64,000 nt of DNA from Aquabacterium lacunae. GTDB taxonomy: Bacteria; Pseudomonadota; Gammaproteobacteria; Burkholderiales; Burkholderiaceae_C. Shown here in pieces: positions 31,754-40,700 of the stretch. Made by a program: the position numbers and the translations under genes. Position 1 is the stretch's first letter. Each line of letters starts with the position of its first letter. Location: positions 62,001-126,000 of the forward strand of contig NZ_SIXI01000002.1 of NCBI RefSeq assembly GCF_004310865.1, in the 5' to 3' direction. The notes under the pieces were generated by a model. That model was not told the origin of the DNA, ran no database searches, and was given only the letters and a program-made list of their open reading frames with translations.

Positions 31754-32461
31754 TCAGACTCCGGCTTTTTCAGTGATGGTGCGCTTTTCGATGCGCTTTT
31801 CGGGGTGGGCATTGACCACGATGCGGTGCACGTAAATGCCCGGCAGGTGGATCTCGTCCGGGTCGAGCGCGCCGGTCTCGACCAGGTGCTCCACCTCCAC
31901 CACCGTGACCTTGCCGGCCATGGCGGCGGCCGGGTTGAAGTTGCGCGCTGTGCGGCGGAAGACCAGGTTGCCGCTCTTGTCGGCCTTGAAGGCCTTGACC
32001 AGGGCCACCTCGGGCACCAGGGCGCGCTCCATCACATAGGTTTCACCGTCGAACTCGCGCAGCTCCTTGCCCTCGGCCACGATGGTGCCCACGCCGGTCT
32101 TGGTGAAGAAGGCCGGGATGCCGGCACCACCGGCGCGCAGCTTCTCGGCCAAGGTGCCCTGCGGGGTGAACTCCAGCTCCAGCTCGCCGGCCAGGTACTG
32201 GCGCTCGAACTCCTTGTTCTCGCCCACGTAGCTGGAGATCATCTTCTTGATCTGCCGCGTGTTGAGCAGCTTGCCCAGGCCGAAACCGTCCACGCCAGCG
32301 TTGTTGGAGATGACGGTGAGGTCCTTGACGCCGCTGGCCTGCAGCGCGTCGATCAGGGCCTCGGGAATGCCGCAGAGGCCGAAGCCCCCCACCGCCATCA
32401 GCTGTCCGTCTTTGACGAGGCCAGCCAGGGCGCTGGCGGCGTCGGGATAGACCTTGTTCAT
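31754..32461 (-). CDS. scoA: 3-oxoacid CoA-transferase subunit A
   Basis: A 235-residue subunit A starting MNKVYPDAASALAG. Signatures are AVGGFGLCGIPEALIDAL, VISNNAGVDGFGLGKLL and FFTKTGVGTIVAEGKE (residue range about 25-130). It forms the heteromeric CoA-transferase with the next gene. The start is the ATG at 32461; an upstream extension in frame has no family match. No ketone-body gene such as acetoacetyl-CoA thiolase is adjacent. The set of CoA-transferase, thioesterase and SDR on one strand suggests acyl-CoA metabolism, an inference only. Confidence 0.94.
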   Translation of the reverse strand: MNKVYPDAASALAGLVKDGQLMAVGGFGLCGIPEALIDALQASGVKDLTVISNNAGVDGFGLGKLLNTRQIKKMISSYVGENKEFERQYLAGELELEFTPQGTLAEKLRAGGAGIPAFFTKTGVGTIVAEGKELREFDGETYVMERALVPEVALVKAFKADKSGNLVFRRTARNFNPAAAMAGKVTVVEVEHLVETGALDPDEIHLPGIYVHRIVVNAHPEKRIEKRTITEKAGV

Positions 32462-32602
32462 CCATTCACTCCTTGGGTCGAAGGGGTCTGGTGCGCCGAC
32501 TGCCCACGCCACGCAAGGGGGCACTCGTGCTGCACCGCAACATTGGCAGCGTACACCGGTTGCCAGGGCGAAATCCAGCCTGTGGCGCGAAAAAACCGCA
32601 TG

Positions 32603-32625
32603 AAAAAAGCCACCCGAAGGTGGCT
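32603..32625 (-). terminator. Intrinsic terminator after thioesterase
   Basis: On the minus strand AGCCACC/GGTGGCT with a short loop (TTCG-type) is followed by a run of T. It lies 36 bp past the thioesterase stop and separates it from scoA. Confidence 0.85.
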
Positions 32626-32660
32626 GCTTGAACGATCGGGGCGCACAACCCCGGTCAGGC

Positions 32661-33134
32661 TCATTTCTCGGGCAGGGCCGGCGGCTTGTCGGTGCCCGGC
32701 AAAGCCGGCAACTGCCCTTCCAGGGCCTTGATGGCAGAGGGCAGCGGCACGGGGCGACCGTCCTTCATGCTCACCCACACCAGGGTAGCGCCACCCGCCG
32801 CGTACACCGTGCCCGGCTCGTCGGCCCGCTCGATGTTCACGAAGGTGTCGATGCTGGTGCGCCCGGGGTTGGCCACGTACAGGCGCGCCACCAGGTCGCC
32901 CGGGAAGACCAGCGGGCGGTAGAAGTTGCAGAAGGTGTTGGCGATCACCGGGCCTTCGTCGTCGGAGTTGACCTGGCCGTTGTTGATCGAGGCGATCCAG
33001 GTCACGCGGGCTTGCTCCATGTAACGGAAGTACATGGCGTTGTTGATGTGGCCCAGCGCGTCCATCTCGCCCCAGTGCATGGGAAAGCGGATCTCGTGGA
33101 CCAGGATCTTGTGGTCGGGAATTTCAAAACGCAT
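32661..33134 (-). CDS. Acyl-CoA thioesterase, hotdog fold (4HBT-like)
   Basis: A 157-residue single hotdog-domain protein. The catalytic aspartate lies in MHWGEMDALGHINNAMYFRYMEQARVTW (D in MDALGHINN), the classical 4-hydroxybenzoyl-CoA thioesterase motif. It probably hydrolyses a short or medium acyl-CoA; the substrate is unknown. The start is the ATG at 33134 (MRFEIPDHK); the longer frame to 33182 overlaps the SDR terminator. Terminators on both sides indicate a one-gene transcript. Confidence 0.88.
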   Translation of the reverse strand: MRFEIPDHKILVHEIRFPMHWGEMDALGHINNAMYFRYMEQARVTWIASINNGQVNSDDEGPVIANTFCNFYRPLVFPGDLVARLYVANPGRTSIDTFVNIERADEPGTVYAAGGATLVWVSMKDGRPVPLPSAIKALEGQLPALPGTDKPPALPEK

Positions 33135-33162
33135 GGCGGTCAGCTTGCAGGGCGAAGCAAAG

Positions 33163-33198
33163 AAAAAGCGCATGGCTGCCAAGGCAACCCATGCGCTT
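33163..33198 (-). terminator. Intrinsic terminator after the SDR gene
   Basis: On the minus strand AAGCGCATGG pairs with CCATGCGCTT across a 13-base loop that itself holds TGCC/GGCA, and a T-run follows (TTTTTCTTT). It lies about 75 bp past the SDR stop and just before the thioesterase start. Confidence 0.82.
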
Positions 33199-33270
33199 CA
33201 TGTGCAGGCGGTGCGGCGGCTTTCAAGGCCCCGGTACAAGGCACTCGCACAGCCAGGGCAGGCGCAACAC

Positions 33271-34056
33271 TCAGGCCGCGGCCACACCGTCGTCGGCCGA
33301 CAGGATCGCGCCGTTGATGAAGTCGGCCTGCGGGCTCACCAGCATCACCAGGGCGGGGTCGAGGTCTTTGGGGTGCCCCACGCGCTTGCGCGGCAGCATG
33401 GCCACCAGTTTCTTGCCACCCTCGGTGTTCCAGTGGTGGTGGTTGATCTCGGTGTCGATGTAGCCCGGGCAGATGGCGTTGGTGGTGATGCCATGGCGGC
33501 CCCACTCGGCAGCCATCACCTTGGTCATGTGGATCACGGCGGCCTTGCTCATGCAGTACACGCCGATCTGCGGCAGCGTGCGCAGGCCCGCGGCCGAGGC
33601 GATGTTGACGATGCGCCCACCGGTGAAGGTGCCGGGCGCCGCGCCTTTCGAGCGCGCGATCATGCGTTTGGCCACTTCCTGGGCCACGAAAAATGCGCCA
33701 CGCGTGTTGGTGTCGAACACATAGTCGTAGCTTTCTTCCGTGACATCGGTCAGGCGCTCGGTGGTGCTCACACCCGAGTTGTTGATCAGGATGTCGATCG
33801 GGCCTACCTCGGTCTCGGCGTGGGCCACGGCAGCCCTGATGGAGTCGACCTCGGTCACATCCAGGCCGACCACGTGGGCATCGCCGCCCGCGGCTTCGAT
33901 TTCGGAGCGCAGGGTCTTCAGGCGCTCCACGCGGCGACCGGCCAGCACCACGGCGGCACCGGCTTCGGCCAGCGTCAGGGCGAACTGACGGCCCAGGCCG
34001 CTGGAGGCGCCGGTGATCAGGGCCACGCGGCCGGAAAGGTCGATCTGATAGCTCAT
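33271..34056 (-). CDS. Short-chain dehydrogenase/reductase
   Basis: A 261-residue classical SDR. The cofactor motif is TGASSGLG (residues 15-22), followed by DVTEVDSIRA, NNSGVS, the catalytic serine region IVNIASAAGL and the YxxxK motif in YCMSKAAVIHMTK. The GxxxGxG form and the following arginine (AGRRVERL) allow NAD(H) or NADP(H). The substrate is unknown; a 3-hydroxyacyl-CoA or 3-oxoacyl role fits the acyl-CoA neighbours but is inferred. The ATG at 34056 is preceded by GAGATCCCC. A possible attenuator lies upstream at 34128-34150. Confidence 0.9.
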   Translation of the reverse strand: MSYQIDLSGRVALITGASSGLGRQFALTLAEAGAAVVLAGRRVERLKTLRSEIEAAGGDAHVVGLDVTEVDSIRAAVAHAETEVGPIDILINNSGVSTTERLTDVTEESYDYVFDTNTRGAFFVAQEVAKRMIARSKGAAPGTFTGGRIVNIASAAGLRTLPQIGVYCMSKAAVIHMTKVMAAEWGRHGITTNAICPGYIDTEINHHHWNTEGGKKLVAMLPRKRVGHPKDLDPALVMLVSPQADFINGAILSADDGVAAA

Positions 34057-34127
34057 GGGGATCTCAGGGGGTCTGTCGTTGTCTGTGCTTTGACCATAGC
34101 ACGAAGGCCTGCCCGGTTCATCCGATG

Positions 34128-34150
34128 AAAAAGCCCGCTGCAAGGGCTTG
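34128..34150 (-). terminator. Orphan minus-strand terminator or attenuator upstream of the SDR
   Basis: On the minus strand AAGCCC-TTGCAGC-GGGCTT is followed by TTTTTC. No minus-strand gene lies before it, and the SDR starts about 70 bp after it, so it would end a leader or a small RNA. Confidence 0.6.
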
Positions 34151-34344
34151 TTGCACACACTCGGCGCCTGGTTGGCGACCCGGTGGCCCAAGGCTTGCTG
34201 CGAGCGATCGGCCGGGGTGAATGTGCACGATTCCCCCTTGCCTCAGGGAGTATTTCGAACGACCGTGCTTTTTTCTGCCACAATCGCGCCGCTGACACGA
34301 AAAAACACACGCAATGCCCGTTCTACAATGTCGGGTTTTGCACC

Positions 34345-34364
34345 GTCTTGCGCCAGCGCAAGAC
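34345..34364 (+). promoter_or_regulatory. Perfect inverted repeat in the ETF-QO leader
   Basis: GTCTTGCGC-CA-GCGCAAGAC: 9-bp arms with a 2-bp centre, ending 39 bp before the ETF-QO ATG. It may be an operator for a dimeric regulator or an RNA hairpin; the sequence alone does not decide. Confidence 0.55.
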
Positions 34365-34403
34365 CACGAATCACTTTCCTTTTTCCCTCACAAGGAAACC
34401 CAG

Positions 34404-36086
34404 ATGACGCCCCAGGAAATCCTCGAGCAGTTCGGCCCCCGCGAGTCGATGGAATACGACGTCGTGATCGTCGGCGCTGGCCCCGCTGGCCTGTCGACCG
34501 CGATCAAACTGAAGCAACTGGCTGAAAAAGCCGGCCAGGAGATCTCGGTCGTCGTGCTCGAAAAGGGCTCCGAAGCCGGTGCGCACATCCTCTCGGGCGC
34601 CGTGATGGACCCCCGCTCGATCAACGAGCTGTTCCCCAACTGGAAGGAACTGGGCGCCCCGCTGAACCAGCCCGTCACCGGTGACGAAGTCTATGTGCTG
34701 ACCGAAACCGGCAGCATCAAGACGCCCGATGCCCTGGTGCCGAACTGCATGCACAACGAAGGCAACTACGTCATCAGCCTGAGCGACGTGTGCCGCTGGC
34801 TGGCTCAGCAGGCTGAAAGCCTGGGCGTGGAAATCTTCCCAGGCTTCGCCGCCGCCGAAGTGCTCTACAACGACGATGGCTCCGTCAAGGGCGTGGCCAC
34901 CGGCAACATGGGCATCGACAAGACCGGCGAGCCCACGGGTGACTTCCAGCTGGGCATGGAGCTGCTGGGCAAGTACACCATCTTCGCCGAAGGCGCTCGC
35001 GGCCATCTGGGCAAGCAGCTGCTGGCCAAGTTCAATCTGGCCGAGGGCAAGGCCCCGCAAAGCTTCGGCATCGGCATCAAGGAACTGTGGGAAATCGACC
35101 CGGCCAAGGCCAAGCCCGGCCTGGTGGTGCACACCGGCGGCTGGCCGATGGACACCGAAACCTTCGGTGGTGGCTTCCTGTACCACCTGGCTGACAACAA
35201 GGTCACGCTCGGCTTCGTGACCGGCCTGGACTACAAGAACCCTTGGCTGAGCCCCTTCGAAGAAATGCAGCGCTGGAAGACCCACCCGGTCATCAAGCAA
35301 TACCTGGAAGGCGCCAAGCGCATTTCCTACGGTGCCCGCGCCATCAACAACGGCGGTCTGCCCTCGCTGCCCAAGACCATCTTCAAGGGTGGCGCCCTGG
35401 TGGGCTGCAACGCCGGCTACATGAACGCCGCCCGCATCAAGGGTTCGCACGCGGCCATGAAATCGGGCATGCTGGTCGCTGAAGCCCTGTTCGAAGCCCT
35501 GAGCGCTGGCCGTCAGCACGACGAGCTGACCCGCTACCCCGAGCTGTTCGAACAAAGCTGGCTGCACGACGAGCTCAAGACCTCGAAGAACTTCAAGACC
35601 TGGTTCAAGAAGGGCTTCTACGTCGGCACCATCATGACCGCCGTCGAACACTGGCTGCTGCCCCGCCTGGGCATCAAGGAAGCCCCGTGGACCCTGCGCA
35701 ACCCCGCACCGGACCACACCTTCCTCAAGCCCGCCTCGGAGTGCGCCAAGATCGACTACCCGAAGCCGGACGGCAAGATCACCTTCGACCGCCTGAGCTC
35801 GGTGTTCGTCTCGAACACCAACCACACCGAGCACCAGCCGGCCCACCTGACGCTGAAGAACGCTTCGGTGCCAGTGGCCACCAACCTGGCCAAGTTCGCC
35901 GGCCCCGAGTCGCGCTACTGCCCGGCCGGTGTGTACGAGTTCGTCAAGAAGGACGATGCCGATCAGCTGGTGATCAACGCCCAGAACTGCGTGCACTGCA
36001 AGACCTGCGACATCAAGGACCCGACCCAGAACATCGTCTGGATCACGCCGGAAGGCGGCGGCGGCCCGAACTACTCGGGCATGTGA
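34404..36086 (+). CDS. Electron transfer flavoprotein-ubiquinone oxidoreductase
   Basis: A 560-residue flavoprotein. It has the FAD motif VIVGAGPAGLSTAIKL near residue 20, the ubiquinone-side region GMELLGKYTIFAEGARGHLGKQL, and a C-terminal 4Fe-4S domain with the cysteines of YCPAGVYEF and NCVHCKTCDIKDP, ending GGGGPNYSGM. It passes electrons from ETF (fed by acyl-CoA dehydrogenases) to the quinone pool. The ATG at 34404 follows AAGGAAACCCAG. etfA and etfB are not in the window. A UUCG-loop terminator follows. Confidence 0.97.
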   Translation: MTPQEILEQFGPRESMEYDVVIVGAGPAGLSTAIKLKQLAEKAGQEISVVVLEKGSEAGAHILSGAVMDPRSINELFPNWKELGAPLNQPVTGDEVYVLTETGSIKTPDALVPNCMHNEGNYVISLSDVCRWLAQQAESLGVEIFPGFAAAEVLYNDDGSVKGVATGNMGIDKTGEPTGDFQLGMELLGKYTIFAEGARGHLGKQLLAKFNLAEGKAPQSFGIGIKELWEIDPAKAKPGLVVHTGGWPMDTETFGGGFLYHLADNKVTLGFVTGLDYKNPWLSPFEEMQRWKTHPVIKQYLEGAKRISYGARAINNGGLPSLPKTIFKGGALVGCNAGYMNAARIKGSHAAMKSGMLVAEALFEALSAGRQHDELTRYPELFEQSWLHDELKTSKNFKTWFKKGFYVGTIMTAVEHWLLPRLGIKEAPWTLRNPAPDHTFLKPASECAKIDYPKPDGKITFDRLSSVFVSNTNHTEHQPAHLTLKNASVPVATNLAKFAGPESRYCPAGVYEFVKKDDADQLVINAQNCVHCKTCDIKDPTQNIVWITPEGGGGPNYSGM

Positions 36087-36109
36087 TCGCGGTGCCTGGC
36101 GCACACGAC

Positions 36110-36132
36110 AAGGAGCCTTCGGGCTCCTTTTT
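36110..36132 (+). terminator. Intrinsic terminator after ETF-QO
   Basis: AGGAGCC-TTCG-GGCTCCT followed by five T in a row, 24 bp past the stop codon. The next gene begins within 2-20 bases of it. Confidence 0.9.
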
Positions 36133-36151
36133 CATGCCTGGCACACCAGGG

Positions 36152-36622
36152 ATGTGGCACTTGGCGGTGGACGGCAGCGCCCTGCCCAACCCGGGCCGCA
36201 TGGGCATTGGCGTGGTGCTGCGCCAGCCCGGTGGTCGGGTGCACGGCCAGTGGGGGCGCGAAGTGGGCCATGGCTGCAACAACGAGGCCGAACTGCGCGC
36301 GCTGACATTCGGCCTGCGCCTGGCGGCCGACTTTGGCGCGCGGGCGCTTGTGGTGCAGACCGACAGCACCGTGCTGCTGGAACTGCTGGCCCCTGCGGCT
36401 GGCCACGCGCCCAAGCAGATCGCACGCCTGCAATCGGTTGCCGACGAGGCTCGGCTGGCCCTGGCCAGGTTGCCTGCAGTGCAGTGGCTTTGGGTGCCAA
36501 GGCACCGCAACCGCGAGGCCGATGCACTGGCGCGTGCAGCCTTGGGCATGCCGGCGCGCGACGAAGCCAGCCTGGCCAAGGTCAAAGGCCGAGTCAAAGA
36601 CCGTTCGCGCAAAAAGCGTTGA
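36152..36622 (+). CDS. RNase H-like domain protein
   Basis: About 156 residues with the RNase HI-type pattern: D in LAVDGSALPNPGRMGIGVVL, E in NNEAELRALTFGL, D in VVQTDSTVLLELL and a final acidic site in HRNREADALARAAL. These match the catalytic carboxylates, so cleavage of RNA in RNA-DNA hybrids is plausible; it is too divergent to call rnhA. The basic tail (KVKGRVKDRSRKKR) may bind nucleic acid. The start is uncertain: ATG 36152 lies beyond the ETF-QO terminator, while ATG 36134 abuts its T-run. It is convergent with tadA. Confidence 0.8.
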   Translation: MWHLAVDGSALPNPGRMGIGVVLRQPGGRVHGQWGREVGHGCNNEAELRALTFGLRLAADFGARALVVQTDSTVLLELLAPAAGHAPKQIARLQSVADEARLALARLPAVQWLWVPRHRNREADALARAALGMPARDEASLAKVKGRVKDRSRKKR

Positions 36623-36644
36623 ACATCCAGGCTTCGACCGGAAG

Positions 36645-37304
<660 letters not shown>

Positions 37305-37331
37305 TCATGACCGATGGGGCTGCGTCGACCC

Positions 37332-39542
37332 TCACAGGCCTTCCGATGTGCTCCAACGGGCGGCCCTTGCCCGGTGCAGCTTGGTGTAGCTGTCGATCAG
37401 GCGCTGGTGACGGTCCAGCCCTTCCAGCTGGATGCTGGTGGGTGTCAAGCCATGGAAGCGCACGCTACCATCCACCGAGCCGAGCACCGCGTCCATGCGG
37501 GGGTTGCCAAACATCCGGCGGAAATTGGTTTCGTAGTCGGCCAAGGCCATGTCGTCGTCCAGCACCACATCAAGCACCGCGTTCATGGCCTGATAAAACA
37601 GGCCGCGATCGACCGTGTTGTCGTTGTACTGCAGGAAGGCGCCCACCAGTTCTTGCGCCTCCTCCAGCTGCCCCAACGCGAGCTGAATCAGCAGCTTCAA
37701 CTCCAGCACGGTCAACTGACCCCAGACCGTGTTCTCATCGAACTCGACGCCGATCAAGGTGGCGATGTCGCCGTAGTCATCCAGCTCCGTGTCCATCAAC
37801 CGATCGAGCAGGGCTTGCAGTTGCTCATCACTCAGAGCGTGGATGTTCAGCACATCGGCGCGGAACAGCAAGGCCTTGTTGGTGTTGTCCCAGATCAGGT
37901 CCTCGACCGGGTAGACCTCTGAATATCCCGGCACCAGGATCCGGCAAGCCGTGGCGCCCAGTTGGTCATGCACCGCCACATACGCTTCTTTGCCCATGTT
38001 TTTGAGGATGCCGAACAGCAACTCGGCCTCCTCGGCATTGGCGTTCACACCCTGGCGAGAAAAGTCCCACTCCACGAAAGCGTGGTCGGCCTTGGCGCTG
38101 AAAAACCGCCACGACACCACACCGCTGGAGTCAATGAAGTGCTCCACGAAGTTGTAGGGCTCCGTCACGGCGTTGCTGGCAAAGGTGGGGCGAGGCAGGT
38201 CGTTCAGGCCTTCGAAACTGCGGCCCTGCAGCAACTCCGTCAGGCTGCGCTCCAGCGCCACTTCGAAGCGAGGGTGCGCGCCAAACGAAGCAAACACGCC
38301 GCCCGTCTTCGGGTTCATCAGCGTCACGCACATCAGCGGGTACTGGCCGCCCAACGAGGCATCTTTGACCAGCACCGGAAAGCCTTGCGCTTCCAGACCC
38401 TGAATGCCAGCCACGATGTGGGGGTACTTGGCCAGCACCTCTTGAGGCACATCGGGCAGGGCCAGTTCCCGCTCGATGATCTCGCGCTTGACGGCACGCT
38501 CGAAGATTTCGGACAGGCATTGCACCTGGGCTTCGGCCAAGGTGTTGCCGGCGCTCATGCCATTGCTGACAAACAAGTTCTCGACCAGGTTGGACGGGAA
38601 GTACACGACCTGACCGTCCGACTGCCGCACATAGGGCAAGGAACAAATGCCTCGCTCGGCGTTGCCTGAGTTGGTGTCGATCAGGTGCGAGCCACGCAGT
38701 TCGCCATCGGGGTCGTAGATCGCCAGGCAGTATTCGTCGAGTATCTCCGTGGGCAGTGCGTCATCGGGGCCGGGCTTGAACCAGCGCTCTTTCGGGTCGT
38801 GCACAAAAGCCGCGTTGGCCAACTCCTCGCCCCAGAACTGCCCCGCATAAAAGTGGTTGCAGCTCAGGCGCTCGATGTATTCGCCCAGGGCCGACGCCAG
38901 GGCACTTTCCTTGGTCGCCCCCTTGCCGTTGGTGAAACACATGGGCGAGTGCGCATCACGGATGTGCAGCGACCACACGTTGGGCACGATGTTGCGCCAC
39001 GATGCAATCTCGATCTTGATGCCCAGGGCGGCCAAGGTCGCGGTCATGTTCGCGATGGTCTGTTCGAGCGGCAGGTCTTTGCCTGCGATGTAGGTGCCCG
39101 CCTCGCCCACCGGCGCCAGGGTCAGCAAGGACTGTGCGTCGGCATCCAGGTTCTCCACTTCTTCAATGACGAACTTGGGGCCGGCTTGCACCACCTTCTT
39201 GACCGTGCAACGGTCGATGGATCGCAAGATGCCCTGGCGGTCTTTTTCTGAAATGTCCGCGGGCAACTCCACCTGGATCTTGAAGATCTGCTGGTAGCGA
39301 TTTTCCGGATCCACGATGTTGTTCTGCGACAGGCGAATGTTCTCAGTGGGGATGTCGCGCGTGTCGCAGTACAGCTTCACAAAGTAAGCCGCACACAGGG
39401 CCGACGAGGCCAAGAAGTAATCGAAGGGCCCGGGGGCCGAGCCATCACCCTTGTAGCGAATGGGCTGATCGGCCACCACCGTGAAGTCATCGAACTTGGC
39501 TTCCAGGCGAAGCTTGTCGAGAAATTTGACCTTGATTTCCAT
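37332..39542 (-). CDS. OsmC domain fused to YcaO domain protein
   Basis: A 736-residue two-part protein. Residues 1-140 are an OsmC-like domain with the paired cysteines C50 (SSALCAAYF) and C112 (IDRCTVKKVV). Residues about 165-736 align along their whole length with E. coli YcaO (586 residues), for example TNGKGATKESALASALGEY, YVSN-like FVSNGMSAGNTLAEAQVQ, DASLGGQYPL and ASFGAHPRFEVALERSLTEL. The Sx3ExxE ATP-binding glutamates and the ExxxR site (EIFERAVKR) are present, and the C-terminal helical domain follows. E. coli YcaO helps RimO; the OsmC part suggests a thiol or peroxide link, an inference. ATG 39542 has GGAG upstream. Confidence 0.93.
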   Translation of the reverse strand: MEIKVKFLDKLRLEAKFDDFTVVADQPIRYKGDGSAPGPFDYFLASSALCAAYFVKLYCDTRDIPTENIRLSQNNIVDPENRYQQIFKIQVELPADISEKDRQGILRSIDRCTVKKVVQAGPKFVIEEVENLDADAQSLLTLAPVGEAGTYIAGKDLPLEQTIANMTATLAALGIKIEIASWRNIVPNVWSLHIRDAHSPMCFTNGKGATKESALASALGEYIERLSCNHFYAGQFWGEELANAAFVHDPKERWFKPGPDDALPTEILDEYCLAIYDPDGELRGSHLIDTNSGNAERGICSLPYVRQSDGQVVYFPSNLVENLFVSNGMSAGNTLAEAQVQCLSEIFERAVKREIIERELALPDVPQEVLAKYPHIVAGIQGLEAQGFPVLVKDASLGGQYPLMCVTLMNPKTGGVFASFGAHPRFEVALERSLTELLQGRSFEGLNDLPRPTFASNAVTEPYNFVEHFIDSSGVVSWRFFSAKADHAFVEWDFSRQGVNANAEEAELLFGILKNMGKEAYVAVHDQLGATACRILVPGYSEVYPVEDLIWDNTNKALLFRADVLNIHALSDEQLQALLDRLMDTELDDYGDIATLIGVEFDENTVWGQLTVLELKLLIQLALGQLEEAQELVGAFLQYNDNTVDRGLFYQAMNAVLDVVLDDDMALADYETNFRRMFGNPRMDAVLGSVDGSVRFHGLTPTSIQLEGLDRHQRLIDSYTKLHRARAARWSTSEGL

Positions 39543-39702
39543 TCGATGAACTCCGCTTGGGCGACTTGACGCAAAAAATTCAAAAGACTGCCGCAAGGGA
39601 GCGATCACCGACCGAGGCAGGATGTGGTTCCGGCGTGACACACCACTCGCACCCGGCCAGGCGCATGAACGCGTCATCAACGGGGTTGACAGGGTTCTGC
39701 GA

Positions 39703-40692
39703 TCAGGAGGCATGCGCCTTTGCAGGCGCCCCCTTTGGCGTGCGCGCCCCATGTGTCGTCATCCGTGCCAACGGCTTTTCAACGAACAAGTGCACCAACA
39801 CGCCCGCGCAAACCGTCGACACCACAGCCAGCATTGTCACCGCATCCGCAGGCATAGCGGCCAACCAGCGCTGGACCACCTTGTACACGGCTGGCAATGC
39901 AAACACCTGAATCAGGTAGATGCTGTACGAAGCTTCACCCAGGAAAGACCCCAGCCCAGGGGCGATTTGCGGCATGCGGATCAGCCCGGCAAGCATCAAC
40001 GCAGCAGGCAGCCCCCAGATCAGTGCACGCCAGGATTCGACATCAAACAAGATGCCAGCACTGGCGCACAAACCTCCCACACCGACCAACGACAGCACCA
40101 TCCCCCACCGCGCCCCCACATGCAAAGTCCTCGCAACCAGAACACCCAGCACGAACTCGATCACCACCGGGGGAAGCCCAGCCACGACGCCCATCAGCAG
40201 CAGCCCTGAACACCCCCAGAGCACCAGCCGCATGTTCCGCGTCAGCAGGCACAGGGACATGGCGGCATAAAACAGCATCTCGTACTCGAGTGACCACCCC
40301 ACATAGAGCACTGGCATCTGCCCGATCAACCACTGCGAGCTGAACACCAACGACGCAAGCGCGTGTGTCCATGCAGGCGGCTGCCCCCGAAACAAAGCAG
40401 GAAGCACCAGAGGCAAGAGCACCAGCAAGACCGTCAAGGTGGCGTACAAAGGCACCACCCTGCGACACCGGGCCATGAAAAAGGCGCGCGCCTGCGGCAT
40501 CGTTTTGTCCACTGACAAGGTCAGGACCACCCCCGACAGCACGAAAAACACATCCACGCCGCAGCTGCCCCACTCACCAGAACGCCCGAGCCACCCGGTG
40601 TCGAGCCCGTACGTGGGCGCCATGCGCAAGGCGTGGAACATCACCACCATCATCGCGGCCACACCGCGCACAACCTGAAGGTTGAGGTACAT
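39703..40692 (-). CDS. Acyltransferase 3 family membrane protein (OafA-like) A
   Basis: A 329-residue integral membrane protein. The N-terminal helix carries the active-site motif RGVAAMMVVMFHALRMAP (catalytic His in FHA), and about ten hydrophobic segments follow, with FFVLSGVVLTL and SYSIYLIQVFALP. The family adds acyl groups to sugars of surface polysaccharides. The ATG at 40692 lies 8 bp after the stop of the second acyltransferase, so they are co-transcribed. There is no SGNH domain at the end, so acyl transfer alone is expected. The acceptor is unknown. Confidence 0.88.
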   Translation of the reverse strand: MYLNLQVVRGVAAMMVVMFHALRMAPTYGLDTGWLGRSGEWGSCGVDVFFVLSGVVLTLSVDKTMPQARAFFMARCRRVVPLYATLTVLLVLLPLVLPALFRGQPPAWTHALASLVFSSQWLIGQMPVLYVGWSLEYEMLFYAAMSLCLLTRNMRLVLWGCSGLLLMGVVAGLPPVVIEFVLGVLVARTLHVGARWGMVLSLVGVGGLCASAGILFDVESWRALIWGLPAALMLAGLIRMPQIAPGLGSFLGEASYSIYLIQVFALPAVYKVVQRWLAAMPADAVTMLAVVSTVCAGVLVHLFVEKPLARMTTHGARTPKGAPAKAHAS

Positions 40693-40700
40693 CGAAGTCC

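Larger units (their letters stand above)
34057..34403. other. Divergent non-coding region between SDR and ETF-QO
   Basis: A 347-bp gap with two structured elements: a minus-strand intrinsic-terminator-like hairpin (34128-34150) and an inverted repeat in the ETF-QO leader (34345-34364). A TACAAT hexamer (34324-34329) could be a plus-strand -10, but no -35 stands out. No coding frame resembles a protein family. Confidence 0.6.
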
